Numbered from the stretch's first letter, positions 9,550 through 20,590 are shown. The stretch: DNA of 64,000 nt from Mycoplasma sp. (GCA_014803855.1 JAAVAX010000010.1:1-64000), one strand, 5' to 3'. The notes: generated from the sequence alone by a model not told the origin. Program-made: numbers and translations.

Positions 9550-10470
9550 ATGAAAAAGTTAACAATTGTAATTCCATGTTACAACATGGAGAAATATATT
9601 ATTAAAGCCTTAAATTCAATATTTGAACAATACAATCAAGAAAATTTTTGTGATGTATACATAATTGATGATGGCTCTAGTGATAATTCAAAAATAATTA
9701 TTGAAAGTTTTATTAATACAAATAAATTAGTTAATTTTAAATTAATATCAAAAGAAAATGGTAACTGAGGATCAGTTATTAACTATGCAAAGAATAATTT
9801 GGAAATTAATTCCAAATACATAACAATATTGGATGCAGATGATTTTTATGAAAAGGATTTATTTGATAAATTGGAAGAGCATATTGATGAAGATTATGAT
9901 CTTATATTTACTGGTTTTTATGAAATAAAGAAAAAAAATAAAATACATAAAGGTTATATAACACCACAAAGAGGGAATAGAATGATGGAAAAAAAATATA
10001 TGAGATTTCCATCATTAATTCCACTTTGTAAATTTTTTAAAACTGAATTATTTTTAAAACTAGATGACTTAAAAGAAAAAGTTTCTTATCAAGATATTGT
10101 TTTATGAAATAAATTTGTAGATATTTCTAATTCATTTTATTATGTAAAAAGTGAGCATGGATATTATTTAAATCATCGTGAAGGTGCAAGCTCTACTTCA
10201 CCATTTAATGAGGAAAGAATTAATGTAATGATGGAAATTATTAATTCATTAATATCTGATAATAAATATACTAATGGTTATTTAATGGCATTGTTAATGC
10301 ATTTAAAGAAAAATACACCTAAGAAAAATAGAAAATACATTAAATTAGAAAATGATTACAAGAAAATAAAAAACTTTAAATTACTTTGATGTCCCTTTGG
10401 TACAAGAATAATAACAAAAATAGGAATGTACATATATTTAAATAAGTTACTAAGAAAAGGTAATTTATAA
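9550..10470 (+). CDS. Family 2 glycosyltransferase
   Basis: A 306-residue cytoplasmic enzyme of the GT-A fold. It shows VIPCYNMEKYI near residue 8, IIDDGSSDNS near residue 40, and ILDADDFYE containing the DxD metal and sugar-nucleotide site near residue 96. A basic, hydrophobic C-terminus may associate with the membrane. Family 2 enzymes transfer sugars to lipids, polysaccharide or protein; the acceptor cannot be read here, but a glycolipid or capsule sugar is likely in a mollicute. It follows comEC by 20 bases without an obvious ribosome site and may be read through from the same transcript. Confidence 0.88.
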
Positions 10471-10586
10471 ATATAAAACTCAATACATAATTTTATTTTT
10501 TATGATTTTATTTATATAATAGTATAGTGATGAAGTTTTTGTATATATTCAAAAACTAAAATGTATTAATATAAATTGGAGGAAAT

Positions 10587-10739
10587 ATGCCTGCAACAGG
10601 AATAACTTTAAGATGTGAAGAATGTAAAATGGAAAATTATATAACCAAGAAAAATAAAAAAAATACTGTTGAAAAAATTGATCTAAAAAAACATTGTCAT
10701 AAATGCAACAAACATACATCTCACAAGGAGAAAAAATAG
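10587..10739 (+). CDS. rpmG: 50S ribosomal protein L33
   Basis: A 50-residue basic protein with two CxxC pairs (CEEC near residue 10, CHKC near 37), the zinc-binding form of L33. It starts [10 protein letters not shown] and has GGAGG just upstream. L33 sits near the E site of the large ribosomal subunit. The stop codon TAG is directly followed by the ATG of the Xaa-Pro peptidase gene, and AAGGAG at the end of rpmG serves that gene. Confidence 0.93.
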   Translation: MPATGITLRCEECKMENYITKKNKKNTVEKIDLKKHCHKCNKHTSHKEKK

Positions 10740-11774
10740 ATGAAATCAAATGAATTGTTTGAGGTATTCAAAACTAATCAAATTGATGCAATAATTTCAG
10801 AATCACCACAAACAAGAAAATGATATTCTAATGTAAGCACAACTGATGGTTGATTAATAATAGAACCTAAAAAAGCTACTCTTTTTGTAGATGGTAGATA
10901 TATAGAATATGCAACTAAAAATGCTAAGAATGTTAAAGTAGAATTACTTAATGATGATTCATTAAAAAAATGATTTAGTCAAAAAAAATTTAATAAGGTT
11001 GGTATTGAAGAAGATTATTTAACAATACAAAATAAAAATAAAATTAAAAACATTATTGGTATTAAAGAATCATCATTAGTTTTAATAAATGGTCAAAAAT
11101 TAAGAATCAAAAAGACCAAAGAAGAAATTGATAAAATTCAAAAAGCTATTGATATTTCATTAGATTCATTTGATACATTAATGCCATTTTTAAAAGAAGG
11201 TATAACTGAGAAAGAAATTCAGCATAAACTTGAGTATATTATGGTTAGAAAGGGTGCTGAAAAAGAAGCTTTTGATTCCATAATTGCATTTGGAGAATCA
11301 ACTGCAGAACCTCATCATCACTCTTCAGACAGAAAACTGAAAAAAGGTGATATGGTTACCATTGATTTTGGAGCAAAATATGATGGATATTGTGCAGATA
11401 TAACAAGAACATTCATTTTTGATGATCAAGGCAATGCTAAATATAAAGAAATATTATCAGTTGTTGAGGAAGCTGCTAATCTAGGTAGACAAGCAGTTAA
11501 ACCAGGTGTAAAAACTAGTGAAATTGATAAAATATGTCGTTCATATATAGCTTCAAAGGGTTATTCAAAATTCTTTTTACATTCAACAGGTCATGGTTTA
11601 GGAATAGATGTTCATGAATTTCCTTATGTATCTCCTAAATCAGATATTATTTTAGAAGAAGGAATGGTTATAACAATAGAACCAGGAATATATATTGAAG
11701 GTATTGGCGGAGCTAGAATTGAGGATGATGTTCTTGTAACTGAAAATGGTTCCAAAGTTTTAACAAGAAAGTAG
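10740..11774 (+). CDS. pepP: Xaa-Pro aminopeptidase (M24)
   Basis: A 344-residue M24 metallopeptidase that removes N-terminal residues preceding proline in the cytoplasm. The N-terminal creatinase-like domain occupies about residues 1-125. The catalytic domain carries the five metal ligands: Asp in TIDFGAK, Asp in CADITR, His in STGHGLG, Glu in TIEPG, and Glu in ARIEDD. Start ATG 10740 abuts rpmG. efp follows after 9 bases, an arrangement common in Firmicutes and mollicutes, where peptidase and EF-P both concern proline-rich peptides. Symbol pepP is by family; pepQ is possible. Confidence 0.9.
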
Positions 11775-11783
11775 GTTAATTAT

Positions 11784-12347
11784 ATGATAAGTGTTAATGA
11801 TTTCAAACCAGGTATAACATTTCAAGTAGATGGGAATTTATATGTTGTTTTAACTGCGCAACATTCAAAACAAGGTAGAGGACAAGCTAATGTAAAAGCT
11901 AAAGTTAAGGATTTAAGAAGTGGTGCTACTACAATTAAATCATTTACTGGTGGTGATAAAGTTCAAAAAGCTCACATTGAAACAATTTCAATGAACTATT
12001 TATATAATAATGGAACAAATGCAATATTAATGGATGAAACAACATATGAGCAAGTTGAAATACCTGTAGAGAGATTAAAATGAGAATTAAACTTTATGAA
12101 TGAAGGTGCTAAAGTTAAAGTTAGAAAATTTGAAGATGAAATTTTAGATATTGAAATCCCATTAAATATTGAATTAGAGGTTGCTGAAGCTTTTGATGCT
12201 GTCAAAGGAAATACAACAACTAATCCACAAAAAAAAGTAACACTGGTTACTGGATTTGAGATTGAAGTTCCTATGTTCATTAAACAAGGTGATGTAATTA
12301 TTGTTTCTACTGAAGAAGGAAAATATATTGGTAAGGGTAAAAAATAA
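11784..12347 (+). CDS. efp: Elongation factor P
   Basis: A 187-residue EF-P, full length for the family, starting MISVNDFKPG. It has the KOW-like N-domain with the modifiable loop around SKQGRGQAN, and the OB-fold C-domain ending in GKYIGKGKK. The loop position normally modified is within HSKQGRG, with Lys at the tip. EF-P relieves ribosome stalling at consecutive prolines. It follows pepP by 9 bases and overlaps the next gene by one base (TAATG). Confidence 0.94.
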
Positions 12348-12655
12348 TGATAAACAATTTAGTTTTACATTCTAATCAAAAGATTTCAATAATAGTTGAT
12401 AAAAAAGCATTTGAAGATGTAATAAATTCCTTGACCAAAACTATTTCTGGAATTAAGATAAATGATTCGAAAACTGAAGTTGAAATTTCAGAGAAAAATA
12501 ATAATGTTACTTTTTCAATTGAAATTAAAATTTCAGAGAAACTAAATATTAGTGAAATTATAAAAACTATTAAAAATAAAATAGAGATACATTGTCTATT
12601 TTTGATTGATAAAAAACCAAAAAACATTTTAATTAATTATGTTGGAACATTTTAG
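12347..12655 (+). CDS. Asp23/Gls24-like small protein
   Basis: A 102-residue protein starting at the ATG that overlaps the efp stop by one base. It has a helix-strand pattern: a helical segment ending ISGIKINDSKTEV, then strands resembling the Asp23 fold (NVTFSIEIKI) and a final strand (NILINYVGTF). In many mollicutes and Firmicutes an Asp23 family gene (nearby nusB) follows efp, which supports the call. Similarity is judged from pattern only, so it remains tentative. Confidence 0.5.
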   Translation: MINNLVLHSNQKISIIVDKKAFEDVINSLTKTISGIKINDSKTEVEISEKNNNVTFSIEIKISEKLNISEIIKTIKNKIEIHCLFLIDKKPKNILINYVGTF

Positions 12656-12670
12656 ATAAGAGTAGATAAT

Positions 12671-13492
12671 CTAAATGAATTTATTTTCTAATTGTTCATA
12701 ATCTTTGAATTTCTCTAGTACTTTAATTATGGGAATAACTATAGATGAGGCAATAGGTATTGTTAAATATGATTTTGTTACTATACCAAATAGTGATAAT
12801 GGATATTGTCTTGAGAAATCAATATTTTTTGAGAAAAATCTATGTGAAAATTGCAAATAGGCATATGGCCCTCAAATTCATCTAAAAATGACAATTATTA
12901 ATAATATTAATGATAGGAGATATATTCTTTTTATGTAATCTCAGTTTTTGCTTGCTTTAAACTTGAATAAAGAATAACCTGAAAATAAGACAATAGAAAA
13001 ACACATAAATATAATTAAACAATAAATTGCAATTGGTAATACTTTTGTTGAGTTAACACCTTCATATACGAAATTATTATTTATTAATTGAAAGAAGAAT
13101 ATTATTATTGATGAAATAATTATTAATGAAATAGCTAAAATAGAGAGAATAATTATTTTATTATCATTATCTTTATACAATTTCAAATATCCTCAAGAAA
13201 TTATACTTACTAAAGGTGGTATGATAGCATATTCAATCATTCAATAACCAATTCCTGTTGTCATAAAACAAAAAATGGTATCACATAAGATAGAAAAAAT
13301 TGACCCTTTAAAAGCACCAAAAAACACACCATTAAATATCCAGAACAATAATTCAATATTAAAATTTAGTGGTCCCTTAAAAACTAAATAACTCACATAT
13401 TTAATAACACTATACAAAGCTAAAAGTATAGCCATAAAAGAAATATCTTTTGTATTAAATTTTAATGAGTTAATTATTTTGTTTTTTGTTAT
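12671..13492 (-). CDS. folT: FolT-like ECF transporter S-component, probable AUA start
   Basis: A 273-residue membrane protein with about six hydrophobic segments. Its N-terminus (SLKFNTKDISFMAILLALYSVIKY region) and following GVFFGAFKGSIFSILCDTIF match substrate-binding S-components of energy-coupling-factor importers. It lies directly downstream of folC, overlapping its end, and folate-specific S-components are typically beside folC, so folate is the likely substrate. No ATG, GTG or TTG starts the frame before residue 20; AAGAGGTG (13500-13507) lies 7 nt upstream of ATA 13492, giving MTKNKIINS. The in-frame ATG at 13435 would cut off conserved N-terminal sequence and has no ribosome site. 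Specificity is inferred from context. Confidence 0.7.
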
Positions 13493-14600
13493 TGCAATAC
13501 ACCTCTTCTAAAATCTCAGATACTAAATGAAAGGAACCAATAAATAGAGTTTTATTATCTAAATTATTTATAAATGATTTTAGGTTATCAACTTTTATAA
13601 ACAATTCATCATATTCCTGCAAATCTAGTGGTTTTCTACCTTTATTTTGGTATGCATAGATTTTTTTAAAATCTTCATTTTTAATAATATCAAAAATTTT
13701 TTTATTTTTATCTAATGATATGGATAATAGAACTTGTTCAAACTTTATTTTTTTCTTTTTAAAAAAATCTAATGTTGCTTTTATAGATTCAATATTATGA
13801 GCTACATCAACATAGCAACTTATATTATTTATTATAAGATTTTGAACTCTTCCTAGTGGAGGGGAAAAATCAGATTTAAAATTACTAATTTTAAATGCTG
13901 ATGTTAAAAAAGACTTTGATAAAGATATATTAATTTTTTCAAAGGTTTCTTTATTTACTTTTATTAGGTTAAATTTTGATTTTTTATTTTTTGATCTTGT
14001 TTTAAATTTTTTAATGATTTTATAATCAATAGAATTAGGGATAAAAACTTCTACATTATTTTTTATTGAATACATTTTGTCATTTGCTATTTTAAATATA
14101 GTATTTCCAAGAATATTTTCATGTTCTAATGAAATAGATGTTATTAATAAAAAATTATAGTTAATGTAATTAACAACATCCTTTTTAGCACCAATACCAG
14201 ATTCAAAAATTGCAATGTCAATATTATTTGATTCAAAGTAATTAATAGAACATAAAAAGAAAAAATCAAACCAACTTAATTTAAGATTTTTAAAATCTTT
14301 TTTTAATGTAAATAAAAAATCATTTATTTGTTCATCATCAATATCACTATTATTTATCTTTATTCTTTCATTCATTTTTATAACATGAGGTGAAGTGAAT
14401 AATCCAACATTATATCCATTTAATATTAATTCATCATTAATATATTTTGAATTAGAGCCTTTTCCATTTGTCCCAACAATATGAATTAATTTATAATTAA
14501 ATTTTCATTGGTAATGTTTTTTAATTTTATTAAAATCTTTTTTTGAAAGTTTATCATTGAAATGAAATATGTTATCCAATAGATTGACTTTACTATTCAT
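13470..14600 (-). CDS. folC: Folylpolyglutamate synthase
   Basis: A 376-residue Mur-ligase-type ATPase that adds glutamate to folates, trapping them in the cell. The P-loop GTNGKGS is at residues 43-49, followed by LFTSPHV and, later, IFESGIGAKKDVVN. It is short compared with the usual 420-440 residues, with a compact C-domain. Start ATG 14600 overlaps the end of the DivIVA-type gene, and its 3' end overlaps the FolT-like gene by 23 bases, so the three are translationally linked. With no other folate genes visible nearby, a salvage role is inferred. Confidence 0.88.
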
Positions 14601-14874
14601 TTTTTTTATCTTTTATTTCATTATTTTCTTTTTGGAAATTATCTTCCTGTTTTGTAGATTTTAATTCCATTTCTAAAATTGCATTTCTTTTCATTAATGC
14701 ATTTTTTTCATCAAGTATTTCCTGTTTTTCATCCATTAACTGCTTGTATTTATCTTCAAATATTAATAATTCTTTGATGATAGAGTCCAAAAAAATATCA
14801 ACGCTTGATGGACTATATCCATTTATAACAGATTCAAATTTTTTATCTATTATCTTAGAGATAAGTTCTTTCAC
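14593..14874 (-). CDS. DivIVA/GpsB-type coiled-coil protein
   Basis: A 93-residue protein. The N-terminal FESVINGYSPSSVDIFLDSII matches the membrane-binding GYxxxxVDxFL motif of DivIVA/GpsB proteins, and the rest is a long coiled coil with an acidic/lysine tail. In bacteria with walls these proteins recruit division and envelope enzymes; in a wall-less mollicute the role is unclear, though division-site function is plausible. Start is GTG 14874 with AAAGGG upstream. It overlaps folC by 8 bases and follows tyrS by 12 bases. Confidence 0.8.
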   Translation of the reverse strand: MKELISKIIDKKFESVINGYSPSSVDIFLDSIIKELLIFEDKYKQLMDEKQEILDEKNALMKRNAILEMELKSTKQEDNFQKENNEIKDKKNE

Positions 14875-14886
14875 AACTGACCCTTT

Positions 14887-16128
14887 CTAAAATTTAATAA
14901 TATAGAAATTTCTTTTACCTTTTTTTACAATCATATATTTATATTCAAAGTATCTTGGAAATACTTCTTCATTTTCATCTTTTTTAATTTCATTATCAAT
15001 GCTTATTGATCCATTAGCTAGCATCTCTCTAACTTCTCTTCTAGATGAACATATTTTAGAATCAATTAATAAATCTATTAATTTTCTTTTTTGTTGTTGG
15101 TTATCATATAATGGTAAGTCATTTAATATTAATTCTAATTGTTCCATTGTAATCTCTGTTATTGGTTTGGTTGATTCAAACAATATTTCAGTTATTTCTT
15201 TAGCATTTCTTGCTTGTGTTTTTCCATGAATATTTTGTGCTACTTCTAATGCAAGCATTTTTTGTGCCAATTTCTTTTTCGGATCTTTTTTATGATAAAA
15301 CATAATTTTTTCAATTTCTTCATCCTCTAAAAATGTGTATCAATTTAATAATTTTTCAACATCATTATCATTTTGATTTATGAAATATTGATATAAACTG
15401 TATGGTGATGTTTTAAATCTATCCAATCAGATGGCCCCACCAACAGATTTACCAAATTTCTTACCATTTGAATCTAATAGTAAGTTGAGTGTGATTCCTA
15501 ATGCATCATTTTCCCCATAAAATTTTCTAATCAATTCTAATCCTGTTGTTATATTTCCTCATTGATCAGAACCACCAGCTTGAATTTTAATATTTTTATT
15601 TTTGTACAAATAAGAAAAATCATATCCTTGTAAAATGGTATATGTAAATTCAGTAAATGAAATTCCAGTCTCTAATCTTGTTGCTATAGATTCTTTATTA
15701 ATCATATAATTAACATTAATATGTTTACCAATATCTCTTAAGAAGTCTAAAATATTCATATCTTTGTAAAATTCATAATTGTCAATAACTTCAAGACCAA
15801 ATGCTTCTAATTGTTGCTTGATAGCCTTTTTATTTCTCTCTAACGTTTCTTTATCCAATAATTGTCTTTCATTTTCTTTAAATGATGGATCACCAATCAT
15901 ACCAGTTGCTCCACCTAAAACACCATATGCTTTTAAACCAGCTTTTGAGAATCTTCTTAATATGGTTATTGGAATATAATTACCTAAATGTAATGATTCA
16001 GCTGTAGGATCAAAACCAATGTAAATTCCATCACCTTCTTTTAAATTTTTGATTTTTTCTTCATTTGTGATGTTATTGATTATTCCTCTTTTTTTTAAGT
16101 CAGAAATTAATTTTTCAATTTTGGTCAT
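14887..16128 (-). CDS. tyrS: Tyrosyl-tRNA synthetase
   Basis: A 413-residue class I synthetase that charges tRNA-Tyr, full length. It shows the HIGH-type motif HLGN at residues 47-50, the KMSKS-type KFGKS at 224-228, tyrosine-pocket sequence IQAGGSDQ at about 182-189, and a C-terminal S4 RNA-binding domain (CSSRREVREMLANGSI). ATG 16128 is preceded by GGGGAG. It follows ytpR in the same direction by 25 bases. No T-box leader is seen upstream. Confidence 0.95.
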
Positions 16129-16153
16129 AAATATCTCCCCTTATCTTTATTTT

Positions 16154-16738
16154 TTAAAATTCATATCTATCATTTATTTCATAATCTGAACAATCAACAA
16201 GACCTTCTTTATTTATACCAATTGATTTATATGAAATAATCATTCCATCAGATTCTAGATTTAGTATTTTAGAACCAATTATTCTTGTACCATCAAATGT
16301 AATTGATCCTGGCATAGCAAATAAATATTTATTATTGACAACAATATTTTGAACATTTGTAATTATTTGTTTTTCACTATCTTGAATTAGCACTTTTAGA
16401 ACTTTCAATTTATCACTATTAGGGTGATTTTTTATCTCAATAATTTTTCCTATTTTAAAATAATCATCAAAATCACCTTCATTTATATGTTCTTTAAATC
16501 TATTTAGTAAAAATTCTTTAACATTATTATTTATTGAATGAAATCCTTCAGAAAGTTCAAAATATTTTGAATAGTTAAATACATTAATGCCAACTATTTT
16601 TTTGTTTGAAAAAATTAAAATAAAATCATCATATTTTTTAAAATCATATTTACTTAATGGATTAAGATCTATAAATAAAATTGAAGCATTTTTTTCAGCG
16701 TTAAATAAACTATTTTTACTTGTTATACTAATTGCCAT
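16154..16738 (-). CDS. ytpR: YtpR-type tRNA-binding domain protein
   Basis: A 194-residue protein with an N-terminal mollicute/Firmicute-specific region (about 1-90) and a C-terminal tRNA-binding OB fold (about 95-185) like the one at the N-terminus of PheT: GKIIEIKNHPNSDKLKVL, later AMPGSITFDGTRI and DGMIIS. These free-standing proteins probably bind tRNA, but their cellular role is not settled. The gene lies between the SpoU methyltransferase gene and tyrS on one strand, a setting that fits tRNA metabolism. Confidence 0.88.
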   Translation of the reverse strand: MAISITSKNSLFNAEKNASILFIDLNPLSKYDFKKYDDFILIFSNKKIVGINVFNYSKYFELSEGFHSINNNVKEFLLNRFKEHINEGDFDDYFKIGKIIEIKNHPNSDKLKVLKVLIQDSEKQIITNVQNIVVNNKYLFAMPGSITFDGTRIIGSKILNLESDGMIISYKSIGINKEGLVDCSDYEINDRYEF

Positions 16739-16758
16739 AATTAAAAATTATAATGTAT

Positions 16759-17484
16759 TTATTTTAAATATTTAGATAGTAAAATACCTCCAGCAATTGC
16801 TACATTTAATGATTCAAATTTTATTGGAATATATACTTTATAGTCTAAGAGTTTTATTATGTTTTTGCTAATGCCATGTGCTTCATTTCCTAATATCAAT
16901 GCAAATTTACTATTATTAATTTCAATATCATCATAATTTTTTGCATCTTTTAATAGAGATCCAATAATTTTATAATCATTATTTTTTAAATTCACTATGT
17001 ATTCTTTTAGGTTCTTAACATTTATGATGTTTGTGTTGAATATTGAACCCTGTGTTGCTCTTAATACTTTTGGATTATATATATCTACACCATTTACCAC
17101 AATATTTTTTACTCCAAATGAATATCCAGTTCTTATTAATGTTCCCAAATTACCAGGATCATTAATATTATCCAGAATAAGAAACATACCTGAATAGTCT
17201 TCTTTATATTCTATAAAATTACAAACACCAATATATGGTTGTGGTGTTTTAGTTGTAGATAATTTACATATTTCACTATATGAAGTGTATAAAACATTAA
17301 ATCCATTTAGTTTATACTCTTTATCAGACGTAATAATTTTTTTTAATAATCCTTTATATTTTGAAGCTTCATCAATAAGATGTTTCCCTTCAATAATAAA
17401 TTCTCCATATTTATATCTATATTTTTTTTGGAGTAATTTTTTATACTTGGATAATTCATTATTTGTAATATTTTTATTCATCAT
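16759..17484 (-). CDS. SpoU-type RNA 2'-O-methyltransferase
   Basis: A 241-residue SPOUT methyltransferase, TrmH/RlmB type. After an N-terminal substrate-binding domain come the three SpoU motifs: NDPGNLGTLIRTGYSFG (about 130-146), LGNEAHGIS (about 198-206), and IPIKFESLNVAIAGGILL near the C-terminus. It 2'-O-methylates rRNA or tRNA using S-adenosylmethionine bound in a trefoil knot. The exact target (23S rRNA G2251-like or other) cannot be decided. It overlaps the end of trmL by 11 bases. Confidence 0.88.
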   Translation of the reverse strand: MMNKNITNNELSKYKKLLQKKYRYKYGEFIIEGKHLIDEASKYKGLLKKIITSDKEYKLNGFNVLYTSYSEICKLSTTKTPQPYIGVCNFIEYKEDYSGMFLILDNINDPGNLGTLIRTGYSFGVKNIVVNGVDIYNPKVLRATQGSIFNTNIINVKNLKEYIVNLKNNDYKIIGSLLKDAKNYDDIEINNSKFALILGNEAHGISKNIIKLLDYKVYIPIKFESLNVAIAGGILLSKYLK

Positions 17485-17989
17485 TTAATATAAAATCCTT
17501 TCCTTTTTGATTTTCAAATTCAGAAAGGCCTTCAAAGTTTTTTTGTCTTAGGATTTCATAAGTCACTAAATTAACAGAATTAGCTAAATTTAAAGACCTA
17601 CATTTAGGTTTCATAGGAATCCTTATGCATCTTTCAATTGAAGATTGTAGAATCTTTTTAGGTATACCTGTAGATTCTGTACCAAACATTATTCAAATTT
17701 CTTCATTTTTTGAAAAATCTATGTCAGTATATTTTTTTAATCCATATCTAGTTAAATAATAAATTTTTTTATCTCTATATTTTTTTATAAATTCATTGTA
17801 GTTTTCATGTATTTCATAATCAATATCTTCAATTGTTCTTCCAGCAGCAGCTCTTTTTATGTTTGGATGAAATATATCAAATGATATTGGTTTTATTATG
17901 TGTAGTTTTGCTCCAGTCGCATAACAAGTTCTAATTATATTACCAGTGTTTGGAGGTATTTCAGGCAAATATAAAACAATATTAATCAT
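17474..17989 (-). CDS. trmL: tRNA (cytidine/uridine-34) 2'-O-methyltransferase TrmL
   Basis: A 171-residue minimal SPOUT methyltransferase with family landmarks: PEIPPNTGNIIRTCYATG, KRAAAGR, FGTESTGIPK, and IPMKPKCRSLNLANSV near the end. TrmL methylates the wobble ribose of leucine tRNAs. Length matches the usual 150-170. It overlaps the following SpoU gene by 11 bases, so two knotted methyltransferases are made from one transcript. Confidence 0.92.
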
Positions 17990-18003
17990 AAATTTCTAAA
18001 GTA

Positions 18004-18804
18004 TTAACTAATCTTAATTATTCCTAAGAAAAGTAAAATGACAAATACTATTGTAGCTAATATAATTAAAACTCAAATTATGATACCAGTTAGTGCTAGT
18101 TTTGATAATTTTTTAGTTTTTAAAGATTTTACTCCACCAGATTCAATTTCATTAGTATTGAAAGCTGGATTATTTACATTGTTAGGAATATAAGTTGTTG
18201 ATGTTCCGCCAAAACCATTATTCATTGGCACTTCATTTGCATTATTATTAAAAGATAATGTAGATGTATTATATTGTTGGTTTGCTAAATTTTTAGATAC
18301 ATCTTCAAGTCTTTCAGCTAGTGAACTCATTTGATAATTAATGTTATCCATTTTTTTATCAATCTCATCTTGATGAGCTTGAGATTGATTTAACTGCAAT
18401 TGTTGTGTTTCCAGCATTCTAGCAATATGAGGATTTGTTGATGGAATAGATGGAGCATAAGGGTCATAAGATGAAGTATTAGAGAACATTAATGTTTCAT
18501 CACCTAATGGTCTTCTATTTGGATTAAGACCACCTTGACCAGGAATTGCTGAAAATTCTATAGTTCCATTATTTCTCATTTGATTTCCATAAATAACATT
18601 AGATCCTTCAACAAATTTATGACTTCCCCTTGCACTACCAGTGTATCTATTTGTTTTTTGGAATCTATCTGATGGCATGTAGTGTTGTCTCTCATCTTCA
18701 TAGTAATAATCATCATTGTCATCATAATTATTATCCAAGTAAGATAGGTCATCATATCCATCTATATAATAATCAAATCTTCTTTTTCTATTCCCTCTAG
18801 ACAT
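18004..18804 (-). CDS. Tail-anchored protein with disordered acidic/Asn-rich region
   Basis: A 266-residue protein that I do not recognise. It starts MSRGNRKRRFDYYIDGYDD, runs through a Tyr/Asp-rich and then Asn/Ser/Pro-rich low-complexity region including SSYDPYAPSIP, has a short coiled coil around residues 128-175 (RMLETQQLQLNQ onward), and ends with a single C-terminal membrane helix plus two or three polar residues. It is probably tail-anchored with most of the chain in the cytoplasm. ATG 18804 is chosen because TTAGGAGG (18807-18814) lies just upstream. The YDPYxP motif is shared with the tail-anchored protein at 27116-28576. Confidence 0.75.
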
Positions 18805-19095
18805 AATTCCTCCTAATGATGAAATGAGACACAATATGTTTGTAGTTTTCAAAAATAATATAAAATTATATCACCTAATATTTTAAATGCTAATTTAATT
18901 TGTTTATCCTAAATTGTAAAATTAAAGAAATATGTTTAATATTTCAATTAACATAATTTTAAAAAAATAGCAAACTAAAATTTATTTTTTACTCTACACA
19001 AGTACTTAAAATAACAAAATTAAAGTAACAAAAATGATAAAATTAAATTATTAGAAAATAAAAATCAAAAGTGGAGAATCTAAAGGAGAATTTAA
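18805..19095. other. Divergent promoter region before pyk
   Basis: About 290 AT-rich bases between a minus-strand membrane protein gene and plus-strand pyk. It must carry both promoters but no single pair of hexamers stands out. AAGGAG precedes pyk. Confidence 0.5.
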
Positions 19096-20523
19096 ATGCA
19101 ATTTATAGATAAAAGATCAAAATTAATAGGTACAATTGGTCCTTCTTCTGAAAAATATGAAGTTCTAAAAGAATTAGTTCTTTCAGGTCTAACATGTGTT
19201 AGAGCTAATTTTTCGCATGGAACACATGAAGAGCAAAAAGCAAAATTTGAAAATGCTAAAAAAGTTCAAAAAGAATTAAACATTCCTATTTCAATTATGC
19301 TTGATACAAAAGGTCCTGAAATTAGATTAGGTAAAATGAAAGATGGAGCTCAATTAATTAAACCAAATACTGAAGTTGTTATTCACACAAAAGAAGAAGA
19401 TTACAAAAATGTAGTTGGTGATGAAAAAACATGAACTGTTTCATATAGAATGGATAGGGATGTTAAAAGAGGTGACAAAATTGTTTTTGATGATGGTAAA
19501 TTAATTACTGAAGTTGTTTCAGTTCAAGATGGATTAATTAACATTGTCACCAAAAATCAACACCTATTAAAAACAAATAAAAGAATTAATATTCCTGGTG
19601 TTGAATTTTCTTTACCATTTTTATCTGAGAAAGACAAAAATGATGTTATTTTTGGAATTGAACAAGGAATTGATTATATAGCTGCTTCATTTGTTAATTC
19701 AGCTAAAGATGTTAATGATTTAAGAAACATATTAAAAGAAAATAATGGATTACATATAAAAATAATTTCAAAAATTGAATCACAAACAGGTATTAATAAT
19801 ATAGATGCTATTATTGAAGCTTCTGACGGGGTTATGATTGCTCGTGGTGATTTAGGTTTAGAAATACCTTACTATGATGTACCATTTTATGAAAAATCAA
19901 TTATTAGAAAATGTAGAAAAGCAGGTAAACCAGTTATTGTTGCTACTCAAATGTTAGATTCAATGGAAAAAACACCTCAACCTACAAGAGCTGAGGTAAC
20001 TGATGTTTATTGAGCTACAGAATTAGGTGCTGATTCAACTATGCTTTCTGGTGAATCAGCTTCTGGAGATTTTCCTGTTGAAGCTGTTAAAGTTATGTCA
20101 ACAATTAATTTAAGAGCAGAAAAAGAATTTTACAAAAAACTATACTACCCTGTTCAATTGGAAGAGGTTTGAGAAAATTCTTCTAAAGATTTAAGAAATA
20201 AAATTGCTTACAATATTGCTAAAAAAGCAATGAATGGTAATTATAAATATATTATTGTAAGATCACAAACAGGTGAATTGTTAAGTGAAATAGCTAAATA
20301 TAGACCTAATGCCGCAATTATTGGTTTAGTTGGAGATGAAAAACAAATTGAAAAATTTGGAGTTACTAACTCAGTATTTGTATCATTAGATTCTATTAAA
20401 TTATTTAATGAAGTTAAAGATGATTTCAAAAAAGCTAGAGAAGCGTTAAAACCATTTTATCCTAAATCAGGTGATAAATTCTTAGTTGTGGATAGACATA
20501 AAGAAGAAGAATTTACATTTTAA
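19096..20523 (+). CDS. pyk: Pyruvate kinase
   Basis: A 475-residue glycolytic enzyme that converts phosphoenolpyruvate and ADP to pyruvate and ATP. Visible signatures: [10 protein letters not shown] at the start, [22 protein letters not shown], the active-site KIESQTG near residue 232, and the [12 protein letters not shown] and [15 protein letters not shown] blocks. It is full length, including the C-terminal allosteric domain. AAGGAG precedes the ATG, and a terminator hairpin follows at 20552-20590, so it is likely transcribed alone. Confidence 0.97.
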
Positions 20524-20551
20524 TTTAATAAATAGTATTAAGTAATAATTT

Positions 20552-20590
20552 AAAGTTATTTTCTATTGGAGAATAACTTTTATTTTTTTT
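20552..20590 (+). terminator. Rho-independent terminator after pyk
   Basis: Hairpin with arms AAAGTTATT and AATAACTTT around an 11-base loop, followed by TATTTTTTTT. It lies 28 bases after the pyk stop and before gpsA. Confidence 0.75.

Noticed and set aside
16129-16153. T-box leader for tyrS
   Set aside because: The gap after ytpR is only 25 bases and holds just a ribosome site.
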